Positions 1 through 10,472 of a stretch of 64,000 nucleotides of DNA are shown one piece after another. Source of the stretch: Piscinibacter gummiphilus (lineage in GTDB: Bacteria > Pseudomonadota > Gammaproteobacteria > Burkholderiales > Burkholderiaceae_C); contig NZ_CP136336.1 of NCBI RefSeq assembly GCF_032681285.1, positions 1,041,001 to 1,105,000 of the forward strand, given 5' to 3'. The notes under the pieces are model-generated. The model was given only the letters and a program-made list of their open reading frames with translations, ran no database searches and had not been told where the DNA came from. The translations under genes were made by a program, and so were the position numbers. Each line of letters starts with the position of its first letter. Position 1 is the first letter of the stretch.

Positions 1-1
1 T

Positions 2-61
2 GCGATCGTCTTGCGCATCGACATTGAGAACCGGCAGCTGATGAGAGGGGGCCGCGCATGA
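2..61 (+). CDS. ftsW: FtsW C-terminus (partial, 5' end outside window)
   Basis: The first 19 codons read in frame to a TGA and end in [15 protein letters not shown], which resembles the cytoplasmic tail of betaproteobacterial FtsW, the SEDS-family septal peptidoglycan polymerase. The TGA overlaps the murG start codon (ATGA), the translational-coupling arrangement seen through the rest of this division cluster, and ftsW normally precedes murG. Only the tail is visible, so the call rests on position and on this short peptide. Confidence 0.75.
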   Translation, partial: AIVLRIDIENRQLMRGGRA

Positions 62-1137
62 GCGCCAAGCACCTCGTCATCATGGCGGCGGGTACGGGGG
101 GGCACGTGATTCCCGGCCTCGCGGTCGCGACCGAAATGCAGAAGCGCGGCTGGACCGTCAGCTGGCTCGGCACCACGCATGGCATGGAGAACAAGCTCGT
201 GCCGCCCTCGGGCATCCCGATGGACAACATCGCCTTCAGCGGCCTGCGCGGCAAGGGCCTGCTGCACACCGCGACCGGCGGCTTCCGGTTGCTGCTGGCG
301 TTCTGGAGCTGCCTGCAGATCCTGCGCAAGCGAAAGGCCAGCGCGGTGCTCGGCATGGGCGGCTACGTGTGCTTCCCGGGCGGCCTGATGGCCTCGCTGC
401 TGAGCAAGCCGCTGATGCTGGTGAACGCCGACGCGTCGCTGCTGATGAGCAACAAGAGCCTGCTGCCGGTGGCCGACAAGGTGGCCTTCGGCTTCGACGG
501 TGAAGCGGCGCACAAGTTCAAGCAGGGCATCGTCACCGGGAACCCGGTGCGACCCGAGATCGAGAGCCTGCCGCCGCCGCTGGAGCGCTTCGAAGGCCGC
601 ATCGGCGCGCTGCGCGTGCTGGTGGTGGGCGGCAGCCTCGGCGCGAGCGCGCTCAACGACGCGCTGCCGCGTGCCATCGCGCTGCTGCCGTTGCGCGAGC
701 GGCCGGTGGTGACGCACCAGACCGGCACGGCGAACTTCGAGAAGGCGCGCGCCGACTACGCCGCGCTGCATGTCGATGCCGAGGTGCTGCCCTTCATCCA
801 CAACATGAGCGAGCGCCTGGCCGAGTGCGACGTGATCATCTGCCGTGCCGGCGCGGTGACGGTGAGCGAGCTGTGTGCGGCTGGCGTGGCGAGCGTGCTG
901 GTGCCGCTGGTCGTGAGCACGACCAGCCACCAGCGTGACAACGCCGAATGGATGGCGCGGCAAGGCGCCGCGATCCACCTGCCGCAGAGCGAGCTGACGC
1001 CGCAGCGATTGGCAGACCTCTTGAAGGGCCTCACGCGCGAAGCGCTGATGAGCATGGCGACCAAGGCGCGTGCCCTGGCGCGTGTGCACGCGGCGGCCCG
1101 GGTGGCCGATGAACTTGAAAGATTGGTGGCCGCATGA
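58..1137 (+). CDS. murG: MurG, lipid II-forming N-acetylglucosaminyltransferase
   Basis: MurG transfers GlcNAc from UDP-GlcNAc to lipid I on the inner face of the cytoplasmic membrane, giving lipid II. The 359-residue length is normal for the family. The N-terminal GTGGHVIPG loop (about residues 12-20) is the acceptor/diphosphate-binding glycine-rich loop. GGSLGAS near residue 190 opens the second Rossmann domain, and the donor-site [11 protein letters not shown] and HQRDNAEW segments follow. The gene overlaps ftsW and murC by 4 bases each, so it belongs to one division and cell-wall operon. Confidence 0.97.
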   Translation: MSAKHLVIMAAGTGGHVIPGLAVATEMQKRGWTVSWLGTTHGMENKLVPPSGIPMDNIAFSGLRGKGLLHTATGGFRLLLAFWSCLQILRKRKASAVLGMGGYVCFPGGLMASLLSKPLMLVNADASLLMSNKSLLPVADKVAFGFDGEAAHKFKQGIVTGNPVRPEIESLPPPLERFEGRIGALRVLVVGGSLGASALNDALPRAIALLPLRERPVVTHQTGTANFEKARADYAALHVDAEVLPFIHNMSERLAECDVIICRAGAVTVSELCAAGVASVLVPLVVSTTSHQRDNAEWMARQGAAIHLPQSELTPQRLADLLKGLTREALMSMATKARALARVHAAARVADELERLVAA

Positions 1138-2543
1138 AGCACGCGGTGAAACACATTCACTTCGTCGGCATCGGTGGTGCCGGCATGAGCGGGATCGCGG
1201 AGATCCTGCACAACCTCGGCTACACGGTGTCGGGCTCGGACCAGAGCGACAGCCCGGTCTCGCGCCGGCTCGCGTCACTCGGCATCAAGGTGTTCGTCGG
1301 TCACGACGCCAAGAACATCGAAGGCTCGCAGGCCGTGGTGACCTCCACCGCCGTGAAGGGCGACAACCCCGAGGTGCTGGCCGCCCGCGCCAAGCGTGTG
1401 CCGCTGGTGCCGCGCGCGGTGATGCTGGCCGAGCTGATGCGCCTGAAGCAGGGCATCGCCATCGCCGGCACGCACGGCAAGACGACGACCACCTCGCTCG
1501 TGACGAGCGTGCTGGCCGAAGCGGGCGTCGACCCGACCTTCGTGATCGGCGGGCGGCTCAACGCGGCCGGTGCCAACTCGCGCCTGGGCTCGGGCGACTA
1601 CATCGTGGTGGAGGCCGACGAGTCGGATGCCTCATTCCTCAACCTGCTGCCGGTGATCAGCGTCGTGACCAACATCGACGCCGACCACATGGACACCTAC
1701 GGGCACGACCTGACCAAGCTCAAGGGCGCGTTCGTCGAGTTCCTGCACCGCATGCCGTTCTACGGCGCGGCCATCCTGTGTGGCGATGACCCCGGGGTGA
1801 AGTCGATCATCCCGATGGTGTCGCGGCCGGTGGTGACCTACGGCTTCGGGCCTGACAACCAGGTGCGTGCGGTCAACGTGAAGGCGCTCGAAGGCGGCCA
1901 GATGCGCTTCACCGCGCAGCGCCGCAACGGCGTGGTGATGCCGGATCTCGACATCACGCTCAACCTGCCGGGCGAGCACAACGTGCTGAACGCCTTGGCC
2001 GCGGTGGCGGTGGCGACCGAACTGGAATTGCCCGATGCACCGCTGGTGAAGGCACTCGGCGAGTTCCACGGCGTGGGCCGGCGCTTCCAGCGCTATGGCG
2101 ATTGGCCGGCGAAGGACGGCGGCAAGTTCACGCTGATCGACGACTACGGCCACCACCCGGTCGAGATGGCGGCGGTGATCGCGGCGGCGCGCGGCGCCTT
2201 TCCCGGTCGGCGCCTCGTGATCGCCTTCCAGCCGCATCGGTATACGCGCACACGGGATTGCTTCGAAGACTTCGTGAAGGTGATGGGCACGGCCGACGCG
2301 GTGCTGCTGGGCGAGGTCTATGCCGCCGGTGAGGCGTCCATCGTCGCGGCCGACGGCCGCTCGCTGGCGCGCGCGCTTCGCGTGGCCGGCAAGGTCGATC
2401 CGATCTTCGTCGACGAGATCTCGCAAATGCCGGCGGTGATCGCCGAGCAGGCCAAGGGTGGCGACGTGGTGATCGCGATGGGTGCCGGCACGATCGGTGC
2501 GGTCGCAGGGCAGGTGGCGGAGATGTTGAAGGAGGCCACATGA
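1134..2543 (+). CDS. murC: MurC, UDP-N-acetylmuramate--L-alanine ligase
   Basis: MurC is the ATP-dependent cytoplasmic ligase that adds L-alanine to UDP-MurNAc, the first step of peptide-stem synthesis. The 469-residue protein has the N-terminal [17 protein letters not shown]ossmann segment, the Mur-ligase P-loop [10 protein letters not shown] near residue 112, a [10 protein letters not shown] segment, and [10 protein letters not shown] in the C-terminal domain. It starts inside the murG stop and ends in an ATGA overlap with ddl. In E. coli, murC sits between murG and ddlB as here. Confidence 0.97.
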   Translation: MKHAVKHIHFVGIGGAGMSGIAEILHNLGYTVSGSDQSDSPVSRRLASLGIKVFVGHDAKNIEGSQAVVTSTAVKGDNPEVLAARAKRVPLVPRAVMLAELMRLKQGIAIAGTHGKTTTTSLVTSVLAEAGVDPTFVIGGRLNAAGANSRLGSGDYIVVEADESDASFLNLLPVISVVTNIDADHMDTYGHDLTKLKGAFVEFLHRMPFYGAAILCGDDPGVKSIIPMVSRPVVTYGFGPDNQVRAVNVKALEGGQMRFTAQRRNGVVMPDLDITLNLPGEHNVLNALAAVAVATELELPDAPLVKALGEFHGVGRRFQRYGDWPAKDGGKFTLIDDYGHHPVEMAAVIAAARGAFPGRRLVIAFQPHRYTRTRDCFEDFVKVMGTADAVLLGEVYAAGEASIVAADGRSLARALRVAGKVDPIFVDEISQMPAVIAEQAKGGDVVIAMGAGTIGAVAGQVAEMLKEAT

Positions 2544-3505
2544 GCAGCATCAACGTGAAGGCGCTGGGGAAGGTCGCGGTGCTGATGGGCGGGACGTCGG
2601 CCGAGCGCGACGTGTCGCTGATGTCGGGCGAGGGCGTGTTGCAGGCGCTGCAATCGCAAGGCGTGAACGCGCATGCCTTCGACCCGGCCAAGCAGGACCT
2701 CGTCGAACTGAAGAAGCAAGGCTTCGACCGCTGCTTCATCGCGCTGCATGGCCGCCATGGTGAAGACGGCACGGTGCAGGGTGCGCTCGAACTGCTGGGC
2801 ATCCCCTACACCGGCTCGGGCGTGATGGCCTCGAGCATCGCGATGGACAAGGTGATGACCAAGCGCATCTGGCTGGCCGAAGGCCTGCCGACGCCGCGCT
2901 ATGTGGTGCTGCCGGCGAACCGCCAATCGCGCGAGGACGTGCGCGCCGTGCCCGACGAGCTGGGCCTGCCGCTCTTCGTGAAGCCGCCGCATGAAGGCTC
3001 GTCGATCGGCGTCAGCAAGGTGAGCGGCTATTCCGAGATGGCCGATGCGGTGGCGTTGGCGGCCAAGTACGACCACGAAGTGCTCTGCGAAGAGTTCATC
3101 GATGGCGACGAGGTGACCTGCCCGGTGCTGGGCCAGGGTGCAAATGCGGTGGCGCTGCCGGTGGTGCGCATCGCCGCGCCGGAAGGCGACTACGACTACC
3201 AGAACAAGTACTTCACCGACGTCGTGAAGTACCACGTGCCGAGCGGCCTACCGGAAGCGGAAGAGCGCGAGATCCAGCGCATCGTCGTCGAGGCCTACCG
3301 CACGCTGAACTGCCGCGGCTGGGGCCGTGCCGATCTGATGATCCGCAAGAGCGACCGCAAGCCGTACCTCTTGGAGATGAACACCTCGCCGGGCATGACC
3401 TCGCACTCGCTGGTGCCGAAGTCGGCCGCGGCGAACGGCATGCCCTACGAGCAGCTGTGCCTGCACCTGATCGCCAACGCGTCACTCGACAGCAGCAAGA
3501 CCTGA
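2540..3505 (+). CDS. ddl: D-alanine--D-alanine ligase
   Basis: This ATP-grasp ligase joins two D-alanines to make the dipeptide that MurF adds to the peptidoglycan precursor. At 321 residues it is the size of DdlB. It shows the [17 protein letters not shown]-terminal motif, [15 protein letters not shown], the ATP-grasp stretch [15 protein letters not shown], and the metal-binding C-terminal [12 protein letters not shown] near residue 280. It overlaps murC by 4 bases and is followed 2 bases later by ftsQ, as in the E. coli order murC-ddlB-ftsQ. Confidence 0.96.
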   Translation: MSSINVKALGKVAVLMGGTSAERDVSLMSGEGVLQALQSQGVNAHAFDPAKQDLVELKKQGFDRCFIALHGRHGEDGTVQGALELLGIPYTGSGVMASSIAMDKVMTKRIWLAEGLPTPRYVVLPANRQSREDVRAVPDELGLPLFVKPPHEGSSIGVSKVSGYSEMADAVALAAKYDHEVLCEEFIDGDEVTCPVLGQGANAVALPVVRIAAPEGDYDYQNKYFTDVVKYHVPSGLPEAEEREIQRIVVEAYRTLNCRGWGRADLMIRKSDRKPYLLEMNTSPGMTSHSLVPKSAAANGMPYEQLCLHLIANASLDSSKT

Positions 3506-3507
3506 AC

Positions 3508-4326
3508 ATGCGCGCCCAAGCCGCCACGCCTCGCTTCAACCCGGCCGCCGTCGAGCTGCCGGGCGAGGTGCGCCTGGTCAACATCACCGCCTCGATGCTC
3601 TTCATCGTGGGCGGCGTGTTGATGGCGGCGCTGGCGCTGATGTGGCTGATCCGCCAGCCGGTGTTCAACATCAAGTCGGTGAAGGTGGAGGGTGAGGTCA
3701 CGCGCAACAGCGTGTCGACCATCCGCGCCAATGCGCTGCCGCAACTGGCGGGCAACTACTTCACGCTCGACCTGTCTCGCGGCAAGCAGGCCTTCGAGGC
3801 GGTGCCATGGGTGAGGCAAGCCATCGTGCAGCGCGTGTGGCCCAACCGCCTGCGCGTGCTGCTCGAAGAGCACCATGCGGTGGCGCTGTGGGCCATGAAG
3901 GACGGCGACGACCAGCTCGTGAACCAGCAGGGTGAGGTCTTCCAGGCCAACCTCGGTGACGTGGAAGACGAAGCACTGCCCACGCTCAAGGGACCAGATG
4001 GCAGCTCGGCCGAAGTGCTCGCGATGTACCAGCGGCTGGTGCCGGTGTTCGAGACGCTCGAGATGCACATCGACCAACTCTCGATGAGCGGGCGCGGCTC
4101 GTGGCATGCCGAGTTCGACAACGGCGCCGAGATCGAACTCGGCCGGGGCACACAAGACGAACTGGTGGCACGCAGCGTTCGCTTCGTCGCCACCGTCACG
4201 CAGGTGATCGAGCGCTACCAGCGTCCGCTGGTCTACGCCGATCTGCGACACAACGAAGGTTATGCCGTGCGCTTGAAGGGGATCACCACCACGACGGTGG
4301 CCACTCCGCCCGGCAGGAGAAATTGA
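3508..4326 (+). CDS. ftsQ: FtsQ, divisome bitopic membrane protein
   Basis: FtsQ links early and late divisome proteins and recruits FtsL and FtsB. The ATG at 3508, just after the ddl stop, gives 272 residues; an in-frame ATG at 3457 inside ddl would add 17 unlikely residues. A short cytoplasmic N-terminus is followed by one transmembrane helix (about residues 27-49). Then comes the POTRA domain, beginning FNIKSVKVEGE and containing VPWVRQAIVQRVWPNRLRV. Position between ddl and ftsA confirms the call. Confidence 0.93.
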   Translation: MRAQAATPRFNPAAVELPGEVRLVNITASMLFIVGGVLMAALALMWLIRQPVFNIKSVKVEGEVTRNSVSTIRANALPQLAGNYFTLDLSRGKQAFEAVPWVRQAIVQRVWPNRLRVLLEEHHAVALWAMKDGDDQLVNQQGEVFQANLGDVEDEALPTLKGPDGSSAEVLAMYQRLVPVFETLEMHIDQLSMSGRGSWHAEFDNGAEIELGRGTQDELVARSVRFVATVTQVIERYQRPLVYADLRHNEGYAVRLKGITTTTVATPPGRRN

Positions 4327-4334
4327 GGGAACAC

Positions 4335-5564
4335 ATGGCCAAGGAATACAAGGACCTGGTCGTCGGCCTGGACATCGGCACCGCGAAGGTGATGGCGGTG
4401 GTGGCCGAAGTCTTGCCCGATGGCGAGCTGAGAGTCGCCGGCCTCGGCATCGCGGCGGCACACGGGCTCAAGCGCGGCGTGGTGGTCAACATCGACGCCA
4501 CGGTGCAGAGCATCCAGCAGGCCTTGAAGGAGGCCGAGATGATGGCCGACTGCAAGATCACGCGCGTCTACACCGGCATCACCGGCAGCCACATCCGCGG
4601 GCAGAACTCGACGGGCATGGTGATCGTGCGCGACAAGGAAGTGACGCCGGTCGACGTGACGCGCGTGGTCGAGACGGCCAAGGCGATCAACATCCCGAAC
4701 GACCAGCGCCTGCTCTTGGTGGAGCCGCAGGAGTTCGTGATCGACGGCCACGAGGTCAAGGAGCCGATCGGCATGAGCGGCGGGCGCCTGGAGGTGAAGG
4801 TGCACATCGTGACCGGCGCGCAGAGTGCCGCCGAGAACATCGTGAAGTGCGTGCGCCGCTGCGGGCTCGAAGTCGACCAGCTGGTGCTCAACCCGAGCGC
4901 CAGCAGCCATGCGGTGCTGACCGAAGACGAGAAGGACCTGGGCGTGGCCCTCGTCGACATCGGCGCGGGCACGACCGATGTGGCCATCTTCACCGACGGC
5001 GCGATCCGCCACACGGCGGTGATCCCGATTGCCGGCGACCTGATCACGAGCGACATCGCGATGGCGCTGCGCACGCCGACGAAAGACGCGGAAGAGATCA
5101 AGGTGGAGTACGGCGTGGCCAAGCAACTGCTGGCCGACCCGAGCGAGCAACTCGAAGTGCCGGGCCTGGGCGACCGCGCGCCGCGCATGCTGAGCCGCCA
5201 GGCGCTCGCGGGTGTGATCGAGCCGCGTGTGGAAGAGATCTTCTCGCTGGTGCACCAGGTGATCCGTGACAGCGGCTACGAAGAGCTGCTGTCGAGCGGG
5301 ATCGTGCTCACCGGTGGCGCGGCGGTGATGCCGGGCATGGTGGAACTCGGGGAAGACATCTTCCTGAAGCCGGTGCGCAAGGGCCTCCCCACCTACCACG
5401 GCTCGCTCCACGACATGGTGGCCAACCCTCGCTCGGCCACCGTCATGGGCCTGCTCGAAGAAGCGCGCCTCGGCCGTGCGCGTGGCATCAAGGCCGCGCA
5501 GCAGGCGGGGTCCGTCAAAACACTGTTCGGCCGGGCCAAAGACTGGTTCCTCGGCAATTTCTAA
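4335..5564 (+). CDS. ftsA: FtsA, actin-like FtsZ membrane anchor
   Basis: FtsA is an actin-fold ATPase that tethers FtsZ to the membrane and activates septal synthesis. The chosen ATG at 4335 has a purine-rich GAGGGAA ribosome-binding site 5 bases upstream and gives 409 residues, a standard length. Visible marks are VVGLDIGTAKV (phosphate 1), ALVDIGAGTTDVAIF (phosphate 2), GIVLTGGAAVMPG (adenosine motif), and the C-terminal KTLFGRAKDWFLGNF amphipathic membrane-targeting helix. It follows ftsQ by 8 bases; a 196-base spacer separates it from ftsZ. Confidence 0.96.
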   Translation: MAKEYKDLVVGLDIGTAKVMAVVAEVLPDGELRVAGLGIAAAHGLKRGVVVNIDATVQSIQQALKEAEMMADCKITRVYTGITGSHIRGQNSTGMVIVRDKEVTPVDVTRVVETAKAINIPNDQRLLLVEPQEFVIDGHEVKEPIGMSGGRLEVKVHIVTGAQSAAENIVKCVRRCGLEVDQLVLNPSASSHAVLTEDEKDLGVALVDIGAGTTDVAIFTDGAIRHTAVIPIAGDLITSDIAMALRTPTKDAEEIKVEYGVAKQLLADPSEQLEVPGLGDRAPRMLSRQALAGVIEPRVEEIFSLVHQVIRDSGYEELLSSGIVLTGGAAVMPGMVELGEDIFLKPVRKGLPTYHGSLHDMVANPRSATVMGLLEEARLGRARGIKAAQQAGSVKTLFGRAKDWFLGNF

Positions 5565-5760
5565 AGACTGAATCTGGAATACAGGGAGTTCACATGACAC
5601 GCCATCCACATCTCAACGATCGTCTCCAGCGGGCGCACCACCTGGGCCATGACCCACCAGGCGCTTGGCCACCTCAGACCGCGGGCCCACCCGCAGCACA
5701 GCAAGAAGAGAAGACGAGTTTTTCAACACACACGGCAACTGCAAAGAATTGGAGTCAGAC
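5565..5760 (+). other. ftsA-ftsZ spacer with a possible small ORF
   Basis: This 196-base spacer is longer than other gaps in the cluster. It contains an ATG at 5594 preceded by a good AGGGAG ribosome-binding site, opening a 60-codon frame that ends at 5776, 16 bases inside ftsZ. The encoded sequence is rich in H, P, Q and T, has no recognisable domain and looks poorly conserved. It may be a translated leader affecting ftsZ, or chance. The real ftsZ start at 5761 has its own GGAG site. Confidence 0.4.
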
Positions 5761-6960
5761 ATGGCAATCGAAATGATCGAAGAGTTCGACCTGGGCACCC
5801 AGATCAAGGTGATCGGCGTGGGCGGCGGCGGCGGCAACGCGGTCGACCACATGATTGCGCAGGGTGTGCAAGGCGTGGAGTTCGTCTGCGCCAACACCGA
5901 CGCGCAGGCGCTCAACCGCTCGAGCGCGCACCACCTAATCCAGCTCGGCACCACGGGCCTGGGCGCCGGCGCCAAGCCGGAAGCCGGCCGCGCAGCCGCT
6001 GAAGAGGCGGTGGACCGCATCCGCGAATCGATCAAGGGCAGCAACATGCTCTTCATCACCGCCGGCATGGGCGGCGGCACCGGCACCGGTGCGGCTCCCG
6101 TGATCGCACGTGTGGCGAAGGAGATGGGCATCCTGACGGTGGGCGTGGTCACCAAGCCCTTCGACTTCGAAGGCAACCGCCGCATGAAGGCCGCCGACAA
6201 CGGCGTGGCCGAGCTCGAAGCCAACGTCGACTCGCTGATCGTGATCCTCAACGACAAGCTGCTCGACGTGCTGGGTGACGACGTGACGCAGGACCAGGCC
6301 TTCGCGCACGCCAACGACGTGCTGAAGAACGCCGTGGGCGGCATCAGCGACATCATCCACGTGCCGGGTCTCGTGAACGTCGACTTCGAAGACGTGAAGA
6401 CGGTGATGAGCGAGCCCGGCAAGGCGATGATGGGCACTGCGATTGCGAGCGGCCCCGACCGTGCGACCAAGGCGGCCGAATCGGCCGTGGCCTGCCCGCT
6501 GCTCGAAGGCATCGACCTCTCGGGCGCGCGTGGCGTGCTGGTGCTGATCGCCGCTGGCCGCAGCACCTTCAAGCTGTCGGAAAGCCGCAATGCGATGAAC
6601 ACCATCCGCCGTTACGCGGCCGACGATGCGCACGTGATCTACGGCACCGCCTACGACGAGAGCCTGGGCGACCAGCTGCGCGTGACGGTGATCGCCACCG
6701 GCCTGTCGCCCGCCAAGCGCCAGCAACAGGCGCCGATGACCGTCGTGCACAACACCGTGGCGCAACGCACCGGCACCGACAACATCCCGGTGCTGACCCA
6801 GCCGGTGCACACCACGCAGACGGCGCACGACTACAGCAGCCTGTCGGTGCCGAGCGTGTGGCGCAACGGCCGCACGGCGGCGGCGAAGGTGGACGCGCTG
6901 GCCTCGAACGGGATGGACGAGATCGAGATCCCCGCTTTCCTCCGTAAGCAGGCGGACTGA
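5761..6960 (+). CDS. ftsZ: FtsZ, tubulin-like division GTPase
   Basis: FtsZ polymerises with GTP into the Z-ring at the division site. The ATG at 5761 has a GGAG site 9 bases upstream and yields the family-typical start MAIEMIEEF and 399 residues. The protein shows KVIGVGGGGGNAVDHM (nucleotide loop), the tubulin signature GGGTGTG at about residues 104-110, a NDKLLDVLGDD segment, a variable linker rich in T and Q, and the conserved C-terminal peptide DEIEIPAFLRKQ that binds FtsA and ZipA. A hairpin follows the stop. Confidence 0.98.
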   Translation: MAIEMIEEFDLGTQIKVIGVGGGGGNAVDHMIAQGVQGVEFVCANTDAQALNRSSAHHLIQLGTTGLGAGAKPEAGRAAAEEAVDRIRESIKGSNMLFITAGMGGGTGTGAAPVIARVAKEMGILTVGVVTKPFDFEGNRRMKAADNGVAELEANVDSLIVILNDKLLDVLGDDVTQDQAFAHANDVLKNAVGGISDIIHVPGLVNVDFEDVKTVMSEPGKAMMGTAIASGPDRATKAAESAVACPLLEGIDLSGARGVLVLIAAGRSTFKLSESRNAMNTIRRYAADDAHVIYGTAYDESLGDQLRVTVIATGLSPAKRQQQAPMTVVHNTVAQRTGTDNIPVLTQPVHTTQTAHDYSSLSVPSVWRNGRTAAAKVDALASNGMDEIEIPAFLRKQAD

Positions 6961-6968
6961 GTCGCGAC

Positions 6969-6996
6969 GCGAGGGCCGGTGTGAGCCGGCCCTCGC
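6969..6996 (+). terminator. Hairpin after ftsZ
   Basis: An 11-bp perfect inverted repeat (GCGAGGGCCGG at 6969-6979 and CCGGCCCTCGC at 6986-6996) with a 6-base loop begins 8 bases after the ftsZ stop. There is no T-tract, so it is more likely an mRNA 3'-end stabiliser or a weak/Rho-assisted terminator than a classical intrinsic terminator. It separates the division operon from lpxC. Confidence 0.6.
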
Positions 6997-7020
6997 TATC
7001 GCCGTGGTAGGCATCCTCAA

Positions 7021-7049
7021 GCCTGGGGAAAACCCAGGCCACCTAAAAT
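7021..7049 (+). promoter_or_regulatory. Candidate lpxC promoter with upstream hairpin
   Basis: TAAAAT at 7044-7049 matches 5 of 6 bases of the sigma-70 -10 box; no good -35 box is visible. It is preceded by a 7-bp hairpin (GCCTGGG 7021-7027, CCCAGGC 7033-7039, GAAAA loop). A start site about 7 bases after the -10 box would fall at or next to the lpxC start codon, implying a leaderless or near-leaderless message. Confidence 0.4.
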
Positions 7050-7056
7050 CATGGCC

Positions 7057-7992
7057 ATGCTCGCCCAACGCACTCTCAAGTCCATCACCCGCGCCGTCGG
7101 CGTGGGTGTGCACGGCGGCCAGCGGGTCGAGTTGACCCTGCGGCCGGCCGCTGCCGACAGCGGGATCATGTTTCGCCGCGTCGACCTGCCATCGCCGGTC
7201 GACATCCCGGTGAAGGTCGAAGCCGTGTGCGACACGCGCATGGCCACGACCATCTCGCCCGCCGGCGACCCGGGTGCGCCCAAGGTCAACACCATCGAGC
7301 ACCTGCTGTCGGCCTGCGCCGGCCTCGGGCTCGACAACCTGGTGGTGGACATCACCAACGAAGAGGTGCCGATCCTCGACGGCTCGGCCGCCTCGTTCGT
7401 GTTCCTGCTGCAGAGCGCCGGCATCGAGGTGCAGAAGGCGCCGAAGCGCTTCCTGCGCATCAGGAAGCCGGTGGAAGTGCGCGAAGGCGAGGGCAACACG
7501 CTCAAGTGGGCGCGGCTCGACCCCTACGACGGCTACAAGCTCACCTTCGAGATCGAGTTCAAGCACCCGGCGGTCGACCAGACCGGCCAGCAGTTCACCT
7601 TCGACATGGGCTCGGGCCAGTACAAGCGCGACATCGCCCGCGCGCGCACCTTCGGCTTCACGAAGGACGTGGAGATGATGCGCTCGCGCGGCCTGGGTCT
7701 GGGCGGCAGCATGGACAACGTGATCGTCGTCGACGACTACCGCGTGCTCAACAGCGAAGGCCTGCGCTACGACGACGAGTTCGTGAAGCACAAGATCCTC
7801 GATGCGATCGGCGACATGCACGTGCTCGGCCACCCGCTGATCGCCGCCTACACCGGCTACAAGTCGGGCCACGCGCTCAACAACAAGCTCTTGCGCGCCG
7901 TGCTGGCCGATGCCTCGGCCTACGAGATCGTCACCTTCGAAGACGAGCGCCAGGCGCCCGCCGGCCTCGCCGAACTGGCCCCCGCCTGGTGA
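7057..7992 (+). CDS. lpxC: LpxC, UDP-3-O-acyl-N-acetylglucosamine deacetylase
   Basis: LpxC is the zinc-dependent deacetylase that commits precursor to lipid A synthesis. Starting at [10 protein letters not shown] (ATG 7057) gives 311 residues and matches the family start; an in-frame ATG at 7051 would add only two residues. Motifs are GVGVHGG, the zinc-ligand segment [23 protein letters not shown], and [16 protein letters not shown] near residue 245, carrying the second zinc histidine and aspartate. It follows ftsZ as in E. coli (where secM may intervene). No Shine-Dalgarno sequence is visible. Confidence 0.96.
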   Translation: MLAQRTLKSITRAVGVGVHGGQRVELTLRPAAADSGIMFRRVDLPSPVDIPVKVEAVCDTRMATTISPAGDPGAPKVNTIEHLLSACAGLGLDNLVVDITNEEVPILDGSAASFVFLLQSAGIEVQKAPKRFLRIRKPVEVREGEGNTLKWARLDPYDGYKLTFEIEFKHPAVDQTGQQFTFDMGSGQYKRDIARARTFGFTKDVEMMRSRGLGLGGSMDNVIVVDDYRVLNSEGLRYDDEFVKHKILDAIGDMHVLGHPLIAAYTGYKSGHALNNKLLRAVLADASAYEIVTFEDERQAPAGLAELAPAW

Positions 7993-8008
7993 CCGTGCCG
8001 CCGGGCGC

Positions 8009-8026
8009 CTACCAGACATCTGGTAG
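8009..8026. repeat. 18-base dyad downstream of lpxC
   Basis: CTACCAGA (8009-8016), a 2-base centre, and TCTGGTAG (8019-8026) form a perfect inverted repeat 16 bases after the lpxC stop. It could be the end of the lpxC transcript, although no T-tract follows, or a protein-binding dyad ahead of the small membrane-protein gene at 8109. Confidence 0.4.
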
Positions 8027-8084
8027 TTCGTAGAAGTTAGGGGGTGCCCCGGTCTTGGGCTGCCATCCGCCGATGGTATGGTTC

Positions 8085-8101
8085 GGGGGTCGTCAACCCC
8101 C
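8085..8101 (+). promoter_or_regulatory. Hairpin just upstream of the 8109 start codon
   Basis: GGGGGT (8085-8090), a CGTCA loop and ACCCCC (8096-8101) form a 6-bp GC-rich stem ending 7 bases before the ATG at 8109, where a ribosome-binding site would be expected. No Shine-Dalgarno sequence is visible for that gene, so the hairpin may limit or shape its translation. Confidence 0.35.
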
Positions 8102-8108
8102 CAATCGC

Positions 8109-8348
8109 ATGGTTATCTTTGGCTGGATCATTGCCGGCATCGTCGGCTTGTTGCTCGCGTTCAGCGCGGTTTGCTGGGGCATCTTCATCGCAGCCGACAA
8201 CAGCGACTGGAAGCGCCTTGGCGTCAAGGTCTTCCGGATCGCGATGGTTTTCGTGCTGCTGTACATCAACGTGTACGTATACGCCCACATCTTCGGCGTG
8301 ATGAGCGGCACGCAGAAGCCGGTCACCGAGGTCGTCGCCGAGGAATAG
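8109..8348 (+). CDS. Small two-helix inner-membrane protein of unknown function
   Basis: The ATG at 8109 gives 79 residues beginning MVIFGWIIAGIV. Two hydrophobic segments are clear: about residues 3-27 (IIAGIVGLLLAFSAVCWGIFI) as the first helix and about residues 39-62 as the second, joined by the polar loop NSDWKRLG. The acidic tail ends EVVAEE. No enzyme motif or named family is recognised. The gene lies alone between lpxC and the convergent PNPOx-like gene. An upstream in-frame ATG at 8055 would add an implausible 18-residue extension. Confidence 0.7.
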   Translation: MVIFGWIIAGIVGLLLAFSAVCWGIFIAADNSDWKRLGVKVFRIAMVFVLLYINVYVYAHIFGVMSGTQKPVTEVVAEE

Positions 8349-8354
8349 CGGCTG

Positions 8355-8917
8355 TCAGGGCTGGACCCAGCGGGCGCGGCCGCCTTCGAAGATCGCCCGG
8401 CGTTGGCCGTCGGGGTGAAGCTCCAGCCAGTCGAGGGCCTGCACTTGCGCGTCGACCACGGCGAAGTGGGCCAGTGCCTCGGGGTCGCGAGGCGGTGCTT
8501 GTTCGCATTCGTCGAGCTCCGTGCCCGGGGGCAGGGGGGAGAGGTAGTCCTGTGCCGCCGGCGAAAGCTTGATCCGCGCCCACCGCGAGGTGACCGACAA
8601 GCCCGAGGTGTCCAGGCTCAGCGCCACCCGGCAGCGCAACTGCCAGCCAAGCGCCGGCGACCACATCACGAGCGTGCCCCACGGGTGCAAGGCCAGCTGG
8701 GCCGCCTTGGCGCTGCGCCGGTCGGTGTAGACCAGCACACGCTGCTGTTCCGGCACCACCTCGCGCAGCACGACGATGCGGCCATCGCCCAGCTCGCCGT
8801 CGGTCGTGGCCAGCACCGGGGTGCGCCAGGGGTGCGCTTGTCGCGTACGCAGGCCGCGAGTTCACGCCACACCGCCGCCTCGATCTCCGTCAAGGACTCG
8901 AGCCGCGGCGTGCCCAT
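8355..8917 (-). pseudogene. Frameshifted pyridoxamine 5'-phosphate oxidase-like flavoprotein gene
   Basis: Reading leftward from the ATG at 8917 gives MGTPRLESLTEIEAAVWREL up to ACVRDKR near 8835. The homologous continuation VLATTDGELGDGRIVVLREV lies in another frame and runs to a stop at 8355. Restoring one base near 8831-8836 would give the family-like join VRDKRHPWRTPVLATTD. Combined length would be about 187 residues, matching small PNPOx-like FMN-binding proteins. The gene starts 1 base after the lysS stop, so it is the second gene of the lysS operon. Either the gene is inactivated or the base is a sequence error. Confidence 0.75.
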
Positions 8918-8918
8918 C

Positions 8919-10400
<1,482 letters not shown>

Positions 10401-10457
10401 GGCGGGGCGGGGAAATGAAGCGGTTGAGCGAACCGGCAATTCTAAGTGGGCCACCCC

Positions 10458-10463
10458 TAGAAT
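10458..10463 (+). promoter_or_regulatory. Candidate -10 box for the acyltransferase gene
   Basis: TAGAAT (5 of 6 bases of the consensus) lies 9 bases before the ATG at 10473, in the 72-base divergent gap between lysS and the polysaccharide locus. No -35 box at the standard spacing and no Shine-Dalgarno sequence are apparent. A transcript from here would have almost no 5' leader. Confidence 0.35.
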
Positions 10464-10472
10464 CGCGGCCCT

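Noticed and set aside
4260..5609. A 449-codon open frame on the - strand
   Set aside because: Antisense to ftsA, H- and D-rich mirror frame without a recognisable fold.
5935..8019. A 694-codon open frame on the - strand
   Set aside because: It is antisense to ftsZ and lpxC and results from high-GC codon bias; the protein is rich in H, R, A and V with no domain.
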